Source: Raffaelea ambrosiae (Eukaryota; Ascomycota; Sordariomycetes; Ophiostomatales; Ophiostomataceae). Taken from it: a DNA stretch of 64,000 nucleotides. Each line of letters opens with the position of its first letter. The stretch's first letter is position 1. The stretch covers positions 1,617,950-1,681,949 of the forward strand of contig PCDI01000006.1 in NCBI GenBank assembly GCA_002778195.1. Direction: 5' to 3'. Both the position numbers and the translations under genes were made by a program. The notes under the pieces were generated by a model that was given only the letters and a program-made list of their open reading frames with translations, did no database searches and was not told where the DNA came from. Positions 33,244 to 45,984 of this stretch are shown here, piece after piece.

Positions 33244-36200
33244 ATTATTCCCTCCTTTTATAAAGCTTATTTTCAAACGTATGATTACGCTCGTTAATAA
33301 TAAGCTTTTAAAGAGCTCGAAGCGTTTAACTATATACGCACTTAACGCTAACTTTCTTTCGTAGTATTAAAGCGGGTGTTATAACGTATAACACCTCGTA
33401 TACCTTCTTTATAAGTCCTCAATCGCTCCTTTCGCTTATAGAGTAAATAAGAGGTTGGGTGTTATTAAGTAAACGAAGAGAAAACACTAATAAAGTTTTC
33501 TTATCGCTTCTTTTACGCTCTTCTCTCTTTTTTTTTCTCTTTTTTATCTTCATTACGCTTTAATAAAGCTTTAACGTTGTTACGTAAGTTCTTCGTTTTA
33601 TATAACTTTTATTTTTCGTTTTTACTTCGTTTTAAGTGCGGTTTTTAATTAAACTTTAATTTAATAGCTTTTTTCGTTTTTTAGTTTACGTTTTAACTTT
33701 AAGCTATTAACGTTTCGCGTTTTTTAGTTTTTTTTTAATTTCTTTTAATTAACGTTTTAGTTTAAAGTTATTAACGTTTTACGTTTTTTAACTTTTTTCT
33801 TTTTAAATCGCGTATAAACTTTAAGTTTTTAACGTTTTACGTTATTTAACTTCTTTTTTTTAAGTAAGTGTTTCATTATTAAGTCGTTAACTCTTCGTTA
33901 ACGGTTTTAAGTTTAAAATAATAGGTTTTTAATAAAACGACGATTCTTCGTTAACCTTTATACGTTACGTTAACTCTACGTAATAAACGTTTAACGATTA
34001 GTTTTTTTTAACTTATTAAGCCGCGCTCGTTTTAATTAAATAATATTTATACTTTTTAACTCTTTTATAAATAATTCTCTTTTATATAAAAACTCTCTTT
34101 ACGAAAGCGCGTTTCGTACGAACAGCGTTAATAAACGTAGTTAATGTATTAGTTTTTAATAAGCTAACGTTATTTCGCGATTAAACCGTAAAGTGATAGG
34201 TTTTAACACGTTTATTCGTCGTTTTTTAAACGCTTTACGCGATCGTTCGTTTACGTTTACTTCTTTAATAAGTCTCGCTCGTAAGGCTCTTCGTATTAAA
34301 AACACTTTGTTTCATAACCGCGATGCTTCTTCAACCCGCGGCCGTAACGTTAACAACTCGCGTATAATACTATACTCGCTTTTTAATCTTACTTTAATCT
34401 CGCTTATAAGTCTTTTTCGCCGCGTTATTAAAGTTAAAGATAACGACGACGATAATAAAAACGACGATAATAATAATAATAACGACGACGATAATAATAA
34501 CGAAGACTTTTAAAATCCCGCTTACATTTCGTTTATCGTTAAAAAAGACGACGACGCTTTAAGTTAAACCATCGTCGCTTTTATTACGCTTTTTACCTTT
34601 ACGTTTACGTTTATTAATAGCGCTCGGTTAACAAACCTTAATTTAAATAACTTAAAAATTCATTATTTCGTTTATTATAAATGCGTTTAATACGCGTTCG
34701 TTATTTAATCGCTTCGTTTAAAGTTAAACTTAAAATACGAGCGTAAGGTTAAAGCGTGTATTAAGTATACGAAGATATTTAAAACTTATATAAGTGTATA
34801 TAATTAAGCTTTCTTTACTTCGTTATTAACTCGTTATTAACTCTTTTATATAGGTTTTTAAGTTAATTCGTAATAATATAAATCGTACAATTAGGTTTTT
34901 ACGCGCTTTTAACACGCTTTTTACGCTTTTTCGAGTTTATTTACTTAACGACGCTAAGTTTAAAACTCTTTCGCGTGCGTTAACCAACGTAGTTATATAC
35001 TTCGTAGCTCGTATGTTTTTTTTATTCACTTAACACTTGTCGCGCTTTAAGTTGTTTTAAAAGACTATTATATACGACTTCGTAAGTTCTTTACTCGCTT
35101 CGTTATTAAATCGTTTTCGAGCTTTATTAACTTTTATTTAAAAGTGGGTTAACTACGTTACGTAAATAACCTACGCTCGTATTTCGTAAATCGTTATAAT
35201 TATTTATATTAAAGTTAAATATATATTAATACGTACTCTTTTTACGTTATCTCTTTTTACGACAACGCTTCGTTAACGTTTTACGTTAAGTTTTATTTTT
35301 AACCGTTAAAAATTAATAGTATAATTATTAATAAACTATACGTTTTTAACTTTTAAACCGACTTTAAACCGTTTTTATAACTACGCGTTAAGTTATTAAC
35401 GTTATTAACGCGTAAATAAATCTCTTAAATTCCAGTATTTAAGCGTTAAACTATCTTTCTTACTTACGTACTTTTATCATACCGCTTTTAAGCTTTAATC
35501 GTTATAAAATGGGTTTTTTATTTATTATTATCGCGCGCTTCTCGAACCGCTCTTACGCCGCTTTAATACGTTTAAAATCTTTATATTTTCTTAACTTATA
35601 GTTAATATACCGCCGTAGTTCCGCTTACGAGCTGCTTTACTTTTAAAAATAATTTATTTTATTTTTCGCTTTTTCTTTATTACTTTTTAAGCTTAAAACC
35701 TCGCGATTAGTTTTTACGCGTGTTTTATATCGTCTTTTAATATTTATTAATTATATTTTACGAGTTACTTTGTTTATTAAACGAAGAAAAAACGCTTTTC
35801 GTTTTTTACTCGGGTATTTCGTACCTCTTTTACTTTTTATTCGTTTAACTCTTTTTTTAACGATAGGGTTTAAAAAGTCGGTTACGTTTCGCGGTTTTTC
35901 TTTTAAAGCTTTAATAAAGTTATTAAAAACACGTTATAGAGTTAGTTATATTAATCGAAGAGTGTTATACGATATATTTATAATCTAACTTTAATTAAAA
36001 TTATAAACGGGTTAACGAAGCGGGGATTTATCTTTTTATAAAACACTTTTAACTTAAGGTTTTATATTAATAATTATACTAGGTTTTTTACGTAGTACTC
36101 TTAAAGCTGATAATAGTGGTTATAATACTTCGTTTAAACTTTTTATATTTTTTTTTAATGTTTTATTATAAAAGCTCGCACTTTATTTAACTTCTTTATT

Positions 36201-38923
36201 CTCGTTATAAACCGTGAGTACTTTTTTTTTAATAAAGTTGTTTTTAATTTATATATATATTTTTAAATGGTATTTTATAAAAAGATAAAATAACGTATCG
36301 TTAATTATAACGTTAACCGCGTTATTATATACGTACTCCGCCGTTAGTAAAAGCTTAGTTTAGTTCGTTTAAAACTCGCTCGTAAATGCGCGTAAGTAGT
36401 GCTTTAACGTTTAATTGATTCTCTCAATTTAACCATCGGTTTACGAGTAAAACGCCGTAAAAAAGCGTCTTTTAATTAAAAGCTTTATATAAAGCGCTAT
36501 TTAATACGTATTAATAAAACCGCTTTTTCGATTTAAAACAATATTATATAATATATCGATTTTTATTTCGATTTTTATATATAAAACTTTTATTAATTAG
36601 TTTAACGTTATCGTCGTCTTTATAAAGAGGAACCTTACCATCTTCGTAAACTTGTTTACGATTATTAAGGTTAACTCGGTGTATTCGTTTCAGCTTTTAA
36701 AAAACACTAACACGTTATTCATATACGTAATACACGTTACGTTGATTAACCCGCGGAGGGCCGTATAAACGTAGTGTTAAAACGTAGTCGGCGCATTTAT
36801 AAAGTTAAACGATAAGATTATATACTTATAGTATTTATACCGCGTGCAAAACGCTGTTTTTTACTCGTTTCTTTTTTTAATTCGAATTTAATAATAAACG
36901 TTTTTAATATCGAGCTTAATAAAGTATTTAACGTTTAAAATCCGGTTTAAAATCTTTAAAATTAACGAAAAAGCGTAACGGTTTTTAATCGTAACTTTAT
37001 TAAAGCTTCGATAATTAACGTAAAGCCGTAAAAAGCCGTCTTTCTTAAATACGAAAAAGATAAATGTTTTAATTAAGCTTTTATTTAATCGAATTCGCTC
37101 GTTTTATAAGTTTTTTTTAAAATACTTTCGTAACTCTTTTAACTCTCGTTTAAATAAAAAGTAGATTATTTCGTAAAAGAGTTACGCTTCGTTAACTAAA
37201 TTAATTACGTAATCCGTTTTTTAAACGAACGATAATATAATCGCGTTTATTTCGTTAAATACGAAAACGAAATTTATAAACTCCGTTAATAAACCATCGT
37301 AAAGTTAGCGCTTTAAGGTTACTTCGTTTTTAAAAAAGTATTATTTAAACTTAATTTATTTAAAACGATTAATGAGTATAAAAACTATATATACGATTAT
37401 AATCTTTTTAATCTTTTTAACGAACTTACGAAGTGTATTAATCGTAAGCTTATTTAAACGGTAATTAAAACACCATTAACTGCCCTCGATTATATTAATA
37501 GTTAAATCTTTTAAAATCGTAACTTTTAAAAGGATAAAGCTTTTACTCGTCGCTTTTATTCGCGAAATACTTACGTAAAGCTGTATAAACTTTTTAGTTT
37601 AACCTTAATAATTAATAAGCTTTAATAACACCTTTTATAACGTCGTCGACGTAATCGTTAAGTCGTTTACTATTTTTAAATGCGAAGCTCGGCTTTTCCT
37701 CTTTTTAAGCTTAACCCGCATAACGAACTTTAATAAAACGATATTAATCTTTACTCTCGTATTAAAGTTAACGATAGTTTAATATTCTTAATCGGTTTTC
37801 ACCACGGTTGAGTTATATAATCGTACGTTAATCTTTACTTCGATAAACGCCTCTTTCTTCGGTTAAACAAAAGCGCTTACGCGCTTTTTATCTTCTTCTT
37901 TAATTTAGCGTTAAGCTTCGATATACCTTTAACTCTTTAAACTTTTATAAAGTTTATTTTTAACTTCGTATACTCCGATACGATATACTCTTTCTCTTCG
38001 TAGTTATAATACGTAATATTTAACTTTTTATTTACTTTCTCTTTAAGCTTCTTCTTTTTTTTCTCCTTTAAGCCGCTTTTAAAAAGCGGGTTATTCGCGC
38101 TTTTAAAAGTGCTTTATTATCTTTTTTTTTAAATTACTTTATAACTTTTTATTCTTTAACTTTTTCTTTTTTACGTATTACTTTTAATAGTTTTTCGTAC
38201 GAGTAATAAAAGTATTAAAATCGATAAATTAATAATCGAAGCCGGTTATTAATAATTATCGTAAGTTTTTTTATAACTTAAAGTAAAAAGTCTCTTTTTA
38301 ATAATGTTTAAAAAAAGCTTTTATTTTTAACTTAAAAAATTAAAAATAAAAAAGAAATTTAACTAAACTTTAATTCTCGTTTTAAACCGCTTTTTAATAT
38401 TATTAATAAATAATTAACGACAGATTTTTACTTTTAAAAAAAAGCGTTCTAAGCGTTAATAAGTGAATTATATTATAAAAAGTCGGTTTATAATAGTTTT
38501 TAATACTTACTCGCGTTTCGTTATACGCGCTCGTTAACCCCGAAACATTCTTCGTTATTAGTGTTTAAACCGCTTAAAGTTATAAGTTTATTACTTAGTT
38601 TATAAAAGCTCGGCTTTAATATTATAAATTTATTTAACGAGTATTAATCGCTCTTTCATTTATTCGAGCTCGTAACGAGTTCGAGCCGCGACGAGTTCGT
38701 CGTTTTTAACGGCCTTTTAAGCCAGCGTAGCCGTAAGCAGCGTTTCGCTATCGATTTAATCGCTCGCTTCGGCCGCTCTTCTTTTAATATTAAAGAGTGC
38801 GGTCGTTATTAATAAAGGGTTTTCGTTAACGGCCGTTATTATCGTGTACCCTCGTTTTTACTATTTCGTGTTTGGTGTTATCTTTTTTAATCCTTTAAAT
38901 GACTTTAAGTAAAAGATTTAAAA
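33244..38923 (-). pseudogene. Internal region of the host family A copy, reverse, internally deleted
   Basis: Read on the minus strand, gag is at about 38,100-38,900, protease at about 37,700, and RT at about 36,690-37,350 (catalytic block near 36,701-36,727, with Asn for Asp). At about 36,675 it then jumps directly into the integrase core, so RNase H and the integrase N-terminus (about 1.6 kb) are missing. Chromodomain and accessory region follow at about 33,260-35,990. The microsatellite at 34,440-34,505 is the serine tract. Confidence 0.82.
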
Positions 38924-39289
38924 ATAGTAATACTTATAGTTAAATAAAGGATTACGAAAGGTAAAGGTATTTTATTAACGAAAGTAAGATCTCGTGAATT
39001 ATATAATTAAATCTTATCCCCCCTTTTTTAAAAAGGGTGAGAGGCCCTCGCTATATCGAAGGCTTTTAAAGGCTTTATACGTAGCGCTTTTAAACCGCGT
39101 ACGAAGCTCTAGCTCCGCGTTACACCTAAAGGCCCGTGCGTGCGCTTCGTGGCGCACCTCGCTTCGGGCTTACGCTAACTTCGCGGTCACGTGCCCCGCT
39201 GAGAGGTAGCACGTGCTTAAGTCGGTCGCTTATACGTGTTTGGACTGCTCGTAAAGCACGTATCTGAGTAAGCTCGCGATGTTATTATA
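38924..39289 (-). repeat. Family A LTR, short form, reverse (5' LTR of host copy)
   Basis: This is 366 bp and pairs with the split LTR at 24,559/33,243. A few bases at its left edge are deleted. No matching 5-bp duplication is seen outside the pair, so one flank has been lost or rearranged. Confidence 0.83.
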
Positions 39290-39842
39290 GTTAGATATAT
39301 TATGCTTCGTTTATTAAGCGAGTAATAACTATAAAAGAGTAACTAGTTATTTAAGAGCTTGTTCTTCTTCGCTTAAACTTATAAGTAGAAGACCGGGGTT
39401 TGAAAAGGCAGCTTTTGTTATAGGTAAACGTGAGTTTAGTGGGATTTACTGTATTAAGATATCTTTTTCGTATAATTAAGCCGTATTCATTAACCAGCGT
39501 ATAAGCTTTGATTGCTTTTATAACTATTACAACTATATAGTAGGTGGCTTTTAGCGGTGGAGGATCGCAAGGAGTACTAAAGTTGTCTGTTATTTAAATT
39601 TAATGCTTTTTAGGAGAGAAAATTACACCGAAAAAGCTCACCGACTCGATGCACTAGGTTTTTTTATATTTTTTGGTGTATTACTAATTCTCAACATATA
39701 CTTATTTTTATCGTGTGTATCTTTATCTATTAGAAGTATTTTTTGAGAGTCGGCGATTACATGAGATGAGGGAGTGTTTTTAGTCAAAACCCCCCCCCTA
39801 AATCGCGGCACTTTAGTTAAATAATGGTGGCACTATAGGGTC
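39290..39842. other. Low-RIP island of unknown origin
   Basis: This is 553 bp with near-normal base composition, between a family A LTR and a Copia fragment. It matches no other part of the window except its last 60 bp (39,783-39,842), which recur at 44,811-44,866. It contains no convincing frame, tRNA or known element end. It may be a piece of host sequence or of a young element. Confidence 0.5.
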
Positions 39843-41530
39843 TCCCTTTATTAAAGAGGGGAATTAACTTAAAGGAATAACGATTACCGCTTTTTAAACA
39901 CAGTTTAAGCCACCTTTTACGCGAAAACGGCTATCTTTTAAAACGATCGCTTTAAATATTCAACACTTTTTAATAACTTTAAAAATTTAGACTTATTTAA
40001 AAGTATTAAAACTTATATTATAACCATCGTTAACGCGAACGAAGAATTTAATCCTTTTAACTGCTAATAAGCTATTAAATTAACCCTAACGGCTTAATAA
40101 CATAAAGTTATAAAAGTAAAAATTAAAGCCTTAACGAATAATAACACTTAAACTTTAATTAACGAGACTACGTTATAAAACAGTTTTAACGATAAATGAG
40201 TTTATAAAACTAAACTCGATTTTTACGAAAAAATCGTTAAATATAAAGCTCGTTAAATAATTCGAGGCTTTGAGTAAAAATATAATGTAAACATCAAAAA
40301 ACCTTCGTTTTAGTAGTATGTTAAAAGACTTATAAAGTACTCTTTACTTTAATAATGCTTTTAAATTAATAAATCGAATAAATAAACGTTTAAACAGCCT
40401 TTTTTACGATTAATTTAACGTTAAACGTTTACCTCTTTATCGGTTTCGAGGTTTTTAAGAAATGTTTATCAGTTTAATAAGTTTTTATAAGAGTTAAAAC
40501 AATTCTTTTAAATTTAGTTTTAAACGTTAATTAAAGTTTTAAAGGAATAAAGATTCGTTTAATCTTAATGCGATAAAACAGTTTTTATTAACTATAATGC
40601 AATTATTAAAGTTTACGTAAACGATATTTTCATCTTCGAGCTTAATAAGTTAAAAGTTTAAAAAGTTAAAATCAACTTTATTAATTACCGCTTTAATACT
40701 ATTTTCAACCCTTTAATTATTAAAGATTAAAAAGTTAAAAGCTTTAATTTTAATAGAGATACTTAAAAAGGACGTTAAAAAAGCTTAACTTTAATCGAGT
40801 AAAGCTTTAACGATCGTTAATAAATGTTAACAAATAACTCAAATTAAACGAATGAATAAAAAAACACCGTTAAGAGCTGAGCGCGTCGAACCATTTATTA
40901 AATAATTATCGGTTTTTTTAATGTTCGTTATAATAAACACCCGAATCGACTTAACGTACTTTATTATAACGTTAAGCCGATTTACAAACAACTTTGACAT
41001 TAAACACTTCTTTAACGCGGGGCGCGTGTTACGTTATTTAGTTATTATTATAAACTTTTATTTTTATTTCAACGGTAATATTAACGATTAAGTTAGTTAT
41101 ATAAACGTTAAATAAGTTAAAAACGATGATAAGAAGTTAATTCAGTACTAAATATTTACTTTGATAAACGTTATAATTAATTAAAAAAGTAAAAAATAAA
41201 GTATTATAATCACTTCGACTATCAAAGCTGAGTATATCTCGTTATACGTCAGCGGCTTTAAAGGTGTTAATTAAAAAAAGTGTTAAAAAAGTTTAAAAAC
41301 TTAATTCCCTTCTATACTAATAATAACGGCGTTAGTCGTCGACGATCGGTGAAGACGTTAAATTTTATAAGCGTATCAAGCACATTAAAGTTAAGTATTA
41401 TAAAATTAAAGAACTTGACACTAAAGGTATTATAAAGATCGGTTAAATTTTTAAAAACTAAAACCTTATTAATTTAAAGACCAAAAGCGCTCTTTTTAAT
41501 ACTCTTCGAGAAATAGAATTAAAAATAGGC
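39843..41530 (+). pseudogene. Ty1/Copia pol fragment (RT and RNase H)
   Basis: The RT from about 40,030 has NNNT-TL, then a K-variant of the WVYK-KLD block and YKAR--IRGFE. The catalytic block at 40614-40637 reads YVNDIFIF (Asp to Asn). RNase H follows, with an inverse-repeat-free Copia-like IKAEYISLYVS block near 41,230 and a KHI-VKYYKIKEL segment near 41,390. The order and motifs are Copia, unlike the Gypsy copies around it. The gag, integrase and LTRs are absent. It is joined near 41,530 to Gypsy sequence. Confidence 0.78.
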
Positions 41531-44040
41531 TAAAAACGGCACTATATTTAACTTAAAGTTTTAAACCTTATCCACCAAAATAAAGTGCTTTACGTATTAA
41601 AGGATTACGATTATTAAAAGTTAATCTATGTTTAATTCTAACACGCTTTATTATTAAAACACTTTAACTTAACGCGCTGTTTATAACTGAAAATTAATAT
41701 ATTAAAGTTTATAAAACCGAGGATTTTATTTTAATTAAACGATAAAAATCGTTAACACTTTATGATAGTTTAGTTTTAAAAGTAAAGGAGTTAAAGTTTA
41801 ATATAATACTTTTAACTAAAAAATAGTACTTATTATTAATTATTTTAAACACTAACGTTAATATTTAAAAAATAATTAATATAAAATCGAAGTTTTATTA
41901 AACCATGTTAATTTACGTATATTTATATAATAAAAAATTTAACCGAAAAGTAAGTTATATATATATATTACCCTTTGTAATTTTAAAATTAAATATTAAG
42001 TTAAAAAACTCAATTAAATTGATAACGTTTTTAAAGACCGAACTATTAAAAAAAAGTTAAACGTGAAAAAGAGTTAAAGTTGCTTTTCAACCTCGAATCG
42101 TAGTTATTATTTATAAAACAAGTATTAATATCGTACGCCTATTTTAATCGTGTTAGAATTAAAGCGGTTAATGTTAATCACGTAAAAGTAACACTTAAAC
42201 GAGTAAAAAGCGCGAAAACTTCTTCGTTTAAATTTAATAAATTTAAACTCGCTATTTAAATACCCATTGTTAATAACTATAAAGCGAGTTATCGTTAAAG
42301 TTATGATAACGACTTTATTTTTACTTTAATAGTTAATCTTTTTAAAATCATATTAAACCGTATTAAAAAAAACCGTTAATATTAAATGTAAACACGTTAT
42401 TAATAAACTTATTTTAAACTTTATAAATAAATAACGAAAAAAACTAATAATTAAAAGCTTAAATTGAAATAATTATAACCACTTTTAAACATTAAAACGT
42501 TTACGAGTATATTAATAACTGCTTAACGTATATATAAAGAGTTATACCGCGGTATAAGTCGTATAATCAACTATAACTACTATCTATTTTATAAAAGCTA
42601 TAATAAGAGATCTTTATAAATTATAACGAAACTATTAAAAATTATTATAAAAAGTAAAACGTATATATTTTTAATAATTACAAATAAATACACGAAAATA
42701 GTAAAGTTTCTTATAAAAATAACGATAACGTTAAACTGATTAACAAAGGTTTTATATAGAGAAATCGAGATAAGATTCGGTGTACTACGCGGAATAATCT
42801 GAAACTAAAAAAGCGTTTTTATTAATACGTATTAAATAACGCTTTACGTAAAGCTCTTTATAGAAAAACGCTTTTTTATAACGTTTTATTCGTAAATCGA
42901 AAAATAAATCGAAAAAATAAACTAAACTTTAAAACACTATTTACGCGTAAACGGTTTATAAACGAGTTTTAAGCGAATTAAATAAAGCTTTTATAAGTAA
43001 CGAAATACGTATATAATAACGCGATTAACGTTATAATTAACGATACGTTGTTTTATCTTTTTATACAATATTACTTAAAGATATATATATATAAATTAAA
43101 AACGATTTTAATGAAAAGAAATATTTATTATAATAAAAGTAAAATAAATAAAGTACGAGTTTTAATAGCAAAATATTAAAGAAAAGTATAAAAAGCTTAA
43201 AGAGTTTTAAACGATATACTTATAATCCAACTTTAACTAAGATTATAAACGGGTTGATAAAGCGGGGCTTTATTTTTATAAAACACTTTTAGCTTAAAGC
43301 TTTAAAAATATCAATAGTTATATTATGTCTTTTATATAATACTTTCACGGTTAATAACGGCCGGCGGTTATAATACTTCGTTTATATAACCGACTTTATA
43401 ACGTATTTTTAATAACTATATTAAAAGCTTTAAAAAAGAAACCATAAACGTAATTAATCTTTTAAACTTTATTGTTAAAAAAACCCCCAAACGAATAAAA
43501 AGTAAAAAAAGTATAAAACATTATTAAAGTAAAGGAAAAAAGCGGTTTTTATTTACTTAATAAATAAAGTAGTTTACAAAGTATAACTAATAAGTGTTAA
43601 AATAATAAAATATATATAAGATTTAATTATAAGTTTTAAACTTAAAAAGTAATAAAGAAAAAAACGAAAAATAAAGTAAAATCTTTATTTTATACATAAA
43701 AGCGGATTATAAGCGGAATTATAACGCTATATTAACTAAAGGTTAAAAATATATAAAAACCTTAAATCGTGCTTAAAACGGTATATAAACGGCTCGATAA
43801 ATACGTAATATTAAAAGAAAATAATGTTATAGTAACTCGAGTTTCAAAGGCGGCGTAATAAAAGCGCGATAGTAAAAAGGCGATCTTAGTTTTTAAACGC
43901 CGGGGTTTGAAAGGTTTATGTACGTGTTTATAACGATAATAGTTTAATAAACGGCTTAAAAAGCGGTATAAAAGCGTTTTACGAGTTAAAGCCGCGTGAT
44001 TTATTAATAATCGTGCTATTGGTTATTAACGATTAAAAAT
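41531..44040 (+). pseudogene. Family A pol fragment: RNase H to chromodomain, forward
   Basis: This matches 27,900-30,500 of the complete element in order: RNase H, integrase core (about 42,570-43,250) and chromodomain (about 43,480-43,620), then the start of the accessory region. About 150 bp are missing in the integrase N-terminus near 42,500, and a small internal duplication or scramble occurs near 43,210-43,390, where integrase C-terminal motifs recur. Confidence 0.7.
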
Positions 44041-44866
44041 AAAACTTATCGCCGCAACCATCGAGGACTAATATGAATAAAAGCTTAAAAAAAAGAGTAA
44101 TAGTTATCAAACATTAAAAAGAAAATCATATAATTGGTTAAACGTAGCGTATTAAAGTTTATAACCCTGCTTAAAGGTGTAAAAGCGATTACTATACGCT
44201 AGGTGCTTTATCGCAAAATAGAAAAAAATCGATAAGAAGTTAAAAAAGAAAGCTTAATCAATAACTCGTAGTTTTTAATAACGTTATAATACTAACTTTA
44301 TTAAAACCTTTATTATAACCTCTCGATTTACTAGTTAACGCATCGTACTCGCTTTGACAGTTTAATTAAAACTTAATATCCGTTAATTTAACGTTATTAC
44401 GGCTTATTTATATAATATAGTATACTTAACGAAAACATTTATATGAACATTTAAAAGCCTTTTGAGTGGTTTTTGATCGTTACTTTAACCTCGCGAAATT
44501 AATTAAATATTACTTTAACTATATTGCTTAACTATAACGAATCTTATATAACCTTCGTTAAATAAAACGTCAATAATAATAAGTCTTGCGAGGACTATCA
44601 AATTAACCTTGAATTTGAGTGTAGTTTAGATAGACAGTTGCGCGAAGCGTAGTAAGACGGAATAGTTGCACTTATGTAGGTAGAGACAGACTTGCCCAGA
44701 ATGTACTTTGATTTGTGTATGTACCTTTATTTATTACATGTATCTTTTGGGCTTATTTGTCGTCCCCCTATCGCACCCCCTTTTTACCCTATTACACCCC
44801 CCCTTTAGCGCCGAAAATCGCGGCACTTTAGTCAAATAATGGTGGCACTATAGGGGCTCCCTTATT
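44041..44866. other. Second low-RIP island of unknown origin
   Basis: From about 44,050 the sequence leaves family A. The part 44,580-44,866 has normal composition and includes pyrimidine C-runs near 44,765-44,812. A plus-strand frame at 44,060-44,250 reads as a Lys/Ile/Glu-rich polypeptide, but no family is recognised. It ends with the same 55-60 bp as the island at 39,290-39,842. Confidence 0.45.
44811..44866 (+). repeat. Direct repeat shared with 39,783-39,842
   Basis: The core AATCGCGGCACTTTAG, followed by AATGGTGGCACTATAGGG and a CTCCCTT end, occurs at 39,793-39,842 and again here in the same orientation, 5 kb apart. The first copy has T where this one has C at two points. Confidence 0.8.
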
Positions 44867-44990
44867 ATTACCTACGTTAATAACGTTACTTACGTTAATA
44901 ACCTTTATAAACTAAATAAATTAAAAAAATTATAATCTACGTTTAAAGTTAATTTAAATAATAAGCTTAAATAGCTCTTAAAAGTAAAGA
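44867..44990. other. Short AT-rich spacer before an LTR
   Basis: This is 124 bp with no recognisable feature. It includes two copies of a TACGTTAATAACGTTA-like motif. Confidence 0.4.
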
Positions 44991-45360
44991 TGTAAAAATA
45001 TCGCAAGCCAACTCGAATGCGTGGCCTTACAAGCAGCCTAAGCACGTGCGAGCGACCAGTCTAAACACGTGTCACTCCCTAACGGGGCACGTAACGGCGC
45101 AGTCAACGCAAGCACGAAGCGAGGTGCGCTACGGAGCGCACGCACGAGCCCCTGGGTGTAGCGCGGAGCTAAGGCTTCGTACGCGGTTTAAAAGCGCCGC
45201 GTATAGGGCCTTTGAGAGCCTTCGATATAGCGAGAGCCTCTCACCCTTTTCGAAAAAGGGGGATAAGATTTAGTTATATAATTTACGAAATCTTACCTTC
45301 GTTAATAAAATACCCCTACCTTTTATAATCTTCTATTTAACTATAAGTATTACTTTAATA
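44991..45360 (+). repeat. Family A LTR, short form, forward
   Basis: This is 370 bp, with the left edge TGTAAAAATATCGC still showing the original TG. Two intact CACGTG sites lie near 45,042 and 45,067. No internal family A sequence of the same orientation is attached on either side, so it is a solo or truncated LTR. The flanking five bases do not match. Confidence 0.85.
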
Positions 45361-45584
45361 CACTCGTTTAAACTTCTTTTCGTTTTTTATCCTTTTTAAA
45401 AGTTTATTCAACGGGGTTATAATTTTAAAGTACTCTTAAATAAAACACTAATAAATGTTATAAAACTTTAAAAACATTAAAAAATTTTAATACGTTTTAA
45501 ATAACTTCTAAATAGCGATAGTTTTTACGTAAGCCGGGTTTATTTATATCTTAGTGTTAAAAAGGATGAATCTTAAAAACCCAA
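45361..45584 (-). pseudogene. Family A pol fragment, reverse (left flank of family B)
   Basis: This is the end of RT and start of RNase H in reverse. The coding line is interrupted by the family B element and resumes at 54,128. Confidence 0.75.
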
Positions 45585-45589
45585 CTTAG

Positions 45590-45984
45590 TGTAACGAACA
45601 CTGGGTTTTTAAATAATAAACCTACGTAAGAGTTTATATTAACAAGATAATCAAAGCTTAGGGTTTATAATACTAAAAGCAGTTTTGGTTCTTCGTGCGT
45701 ACGGGCGAGTGTTCGAGAGCTATTAGGGCTATTCAAGAATGTTTTAAATACTTAGATTAACTACTAAAGAGTTTAACTCTTCTTTAAGGTGATTACTTTA
45801 AATTATTATAATCACCTTTAATTACTAAGATCACCGATTTAAGGTGATTACGATAATTATTCGTAATTTTAGTAATTAGTTACGTAACGACCCTTTTTAT
45901 CTTTATTAACCGCTTTTATAGTTTTTTCACCTCTATAGCTAATAGCGGGGTTTTTAATTGAGAGCTGCGACACGGGTCGTAACA
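45590..45984 (-). repeat. Family B 3' LTR
   Basis: This is 395 bp and retains TG...CA ends. It contains an unusual series of GGTGATTA/TAATCACC-type motifs at about 45,787-45,880 that form several inverted repeats. Confidence 0.88.

Noticed and set aside
34193..34513. Plus-strand frame of 106 codons ending in Asp/Asn repeats, and a similar one at 60,418-60,624
   Set aside because: Both are antisense to the accessory ORF of reverse family A copies; the sense frame explains the repeat as serine codons.
39290..44866. LTR pair of a Copia element
   Set aside because: The two flanking islands share only their last 55-60 bp, and the Copia fragment begins in RT without gag or integrase.
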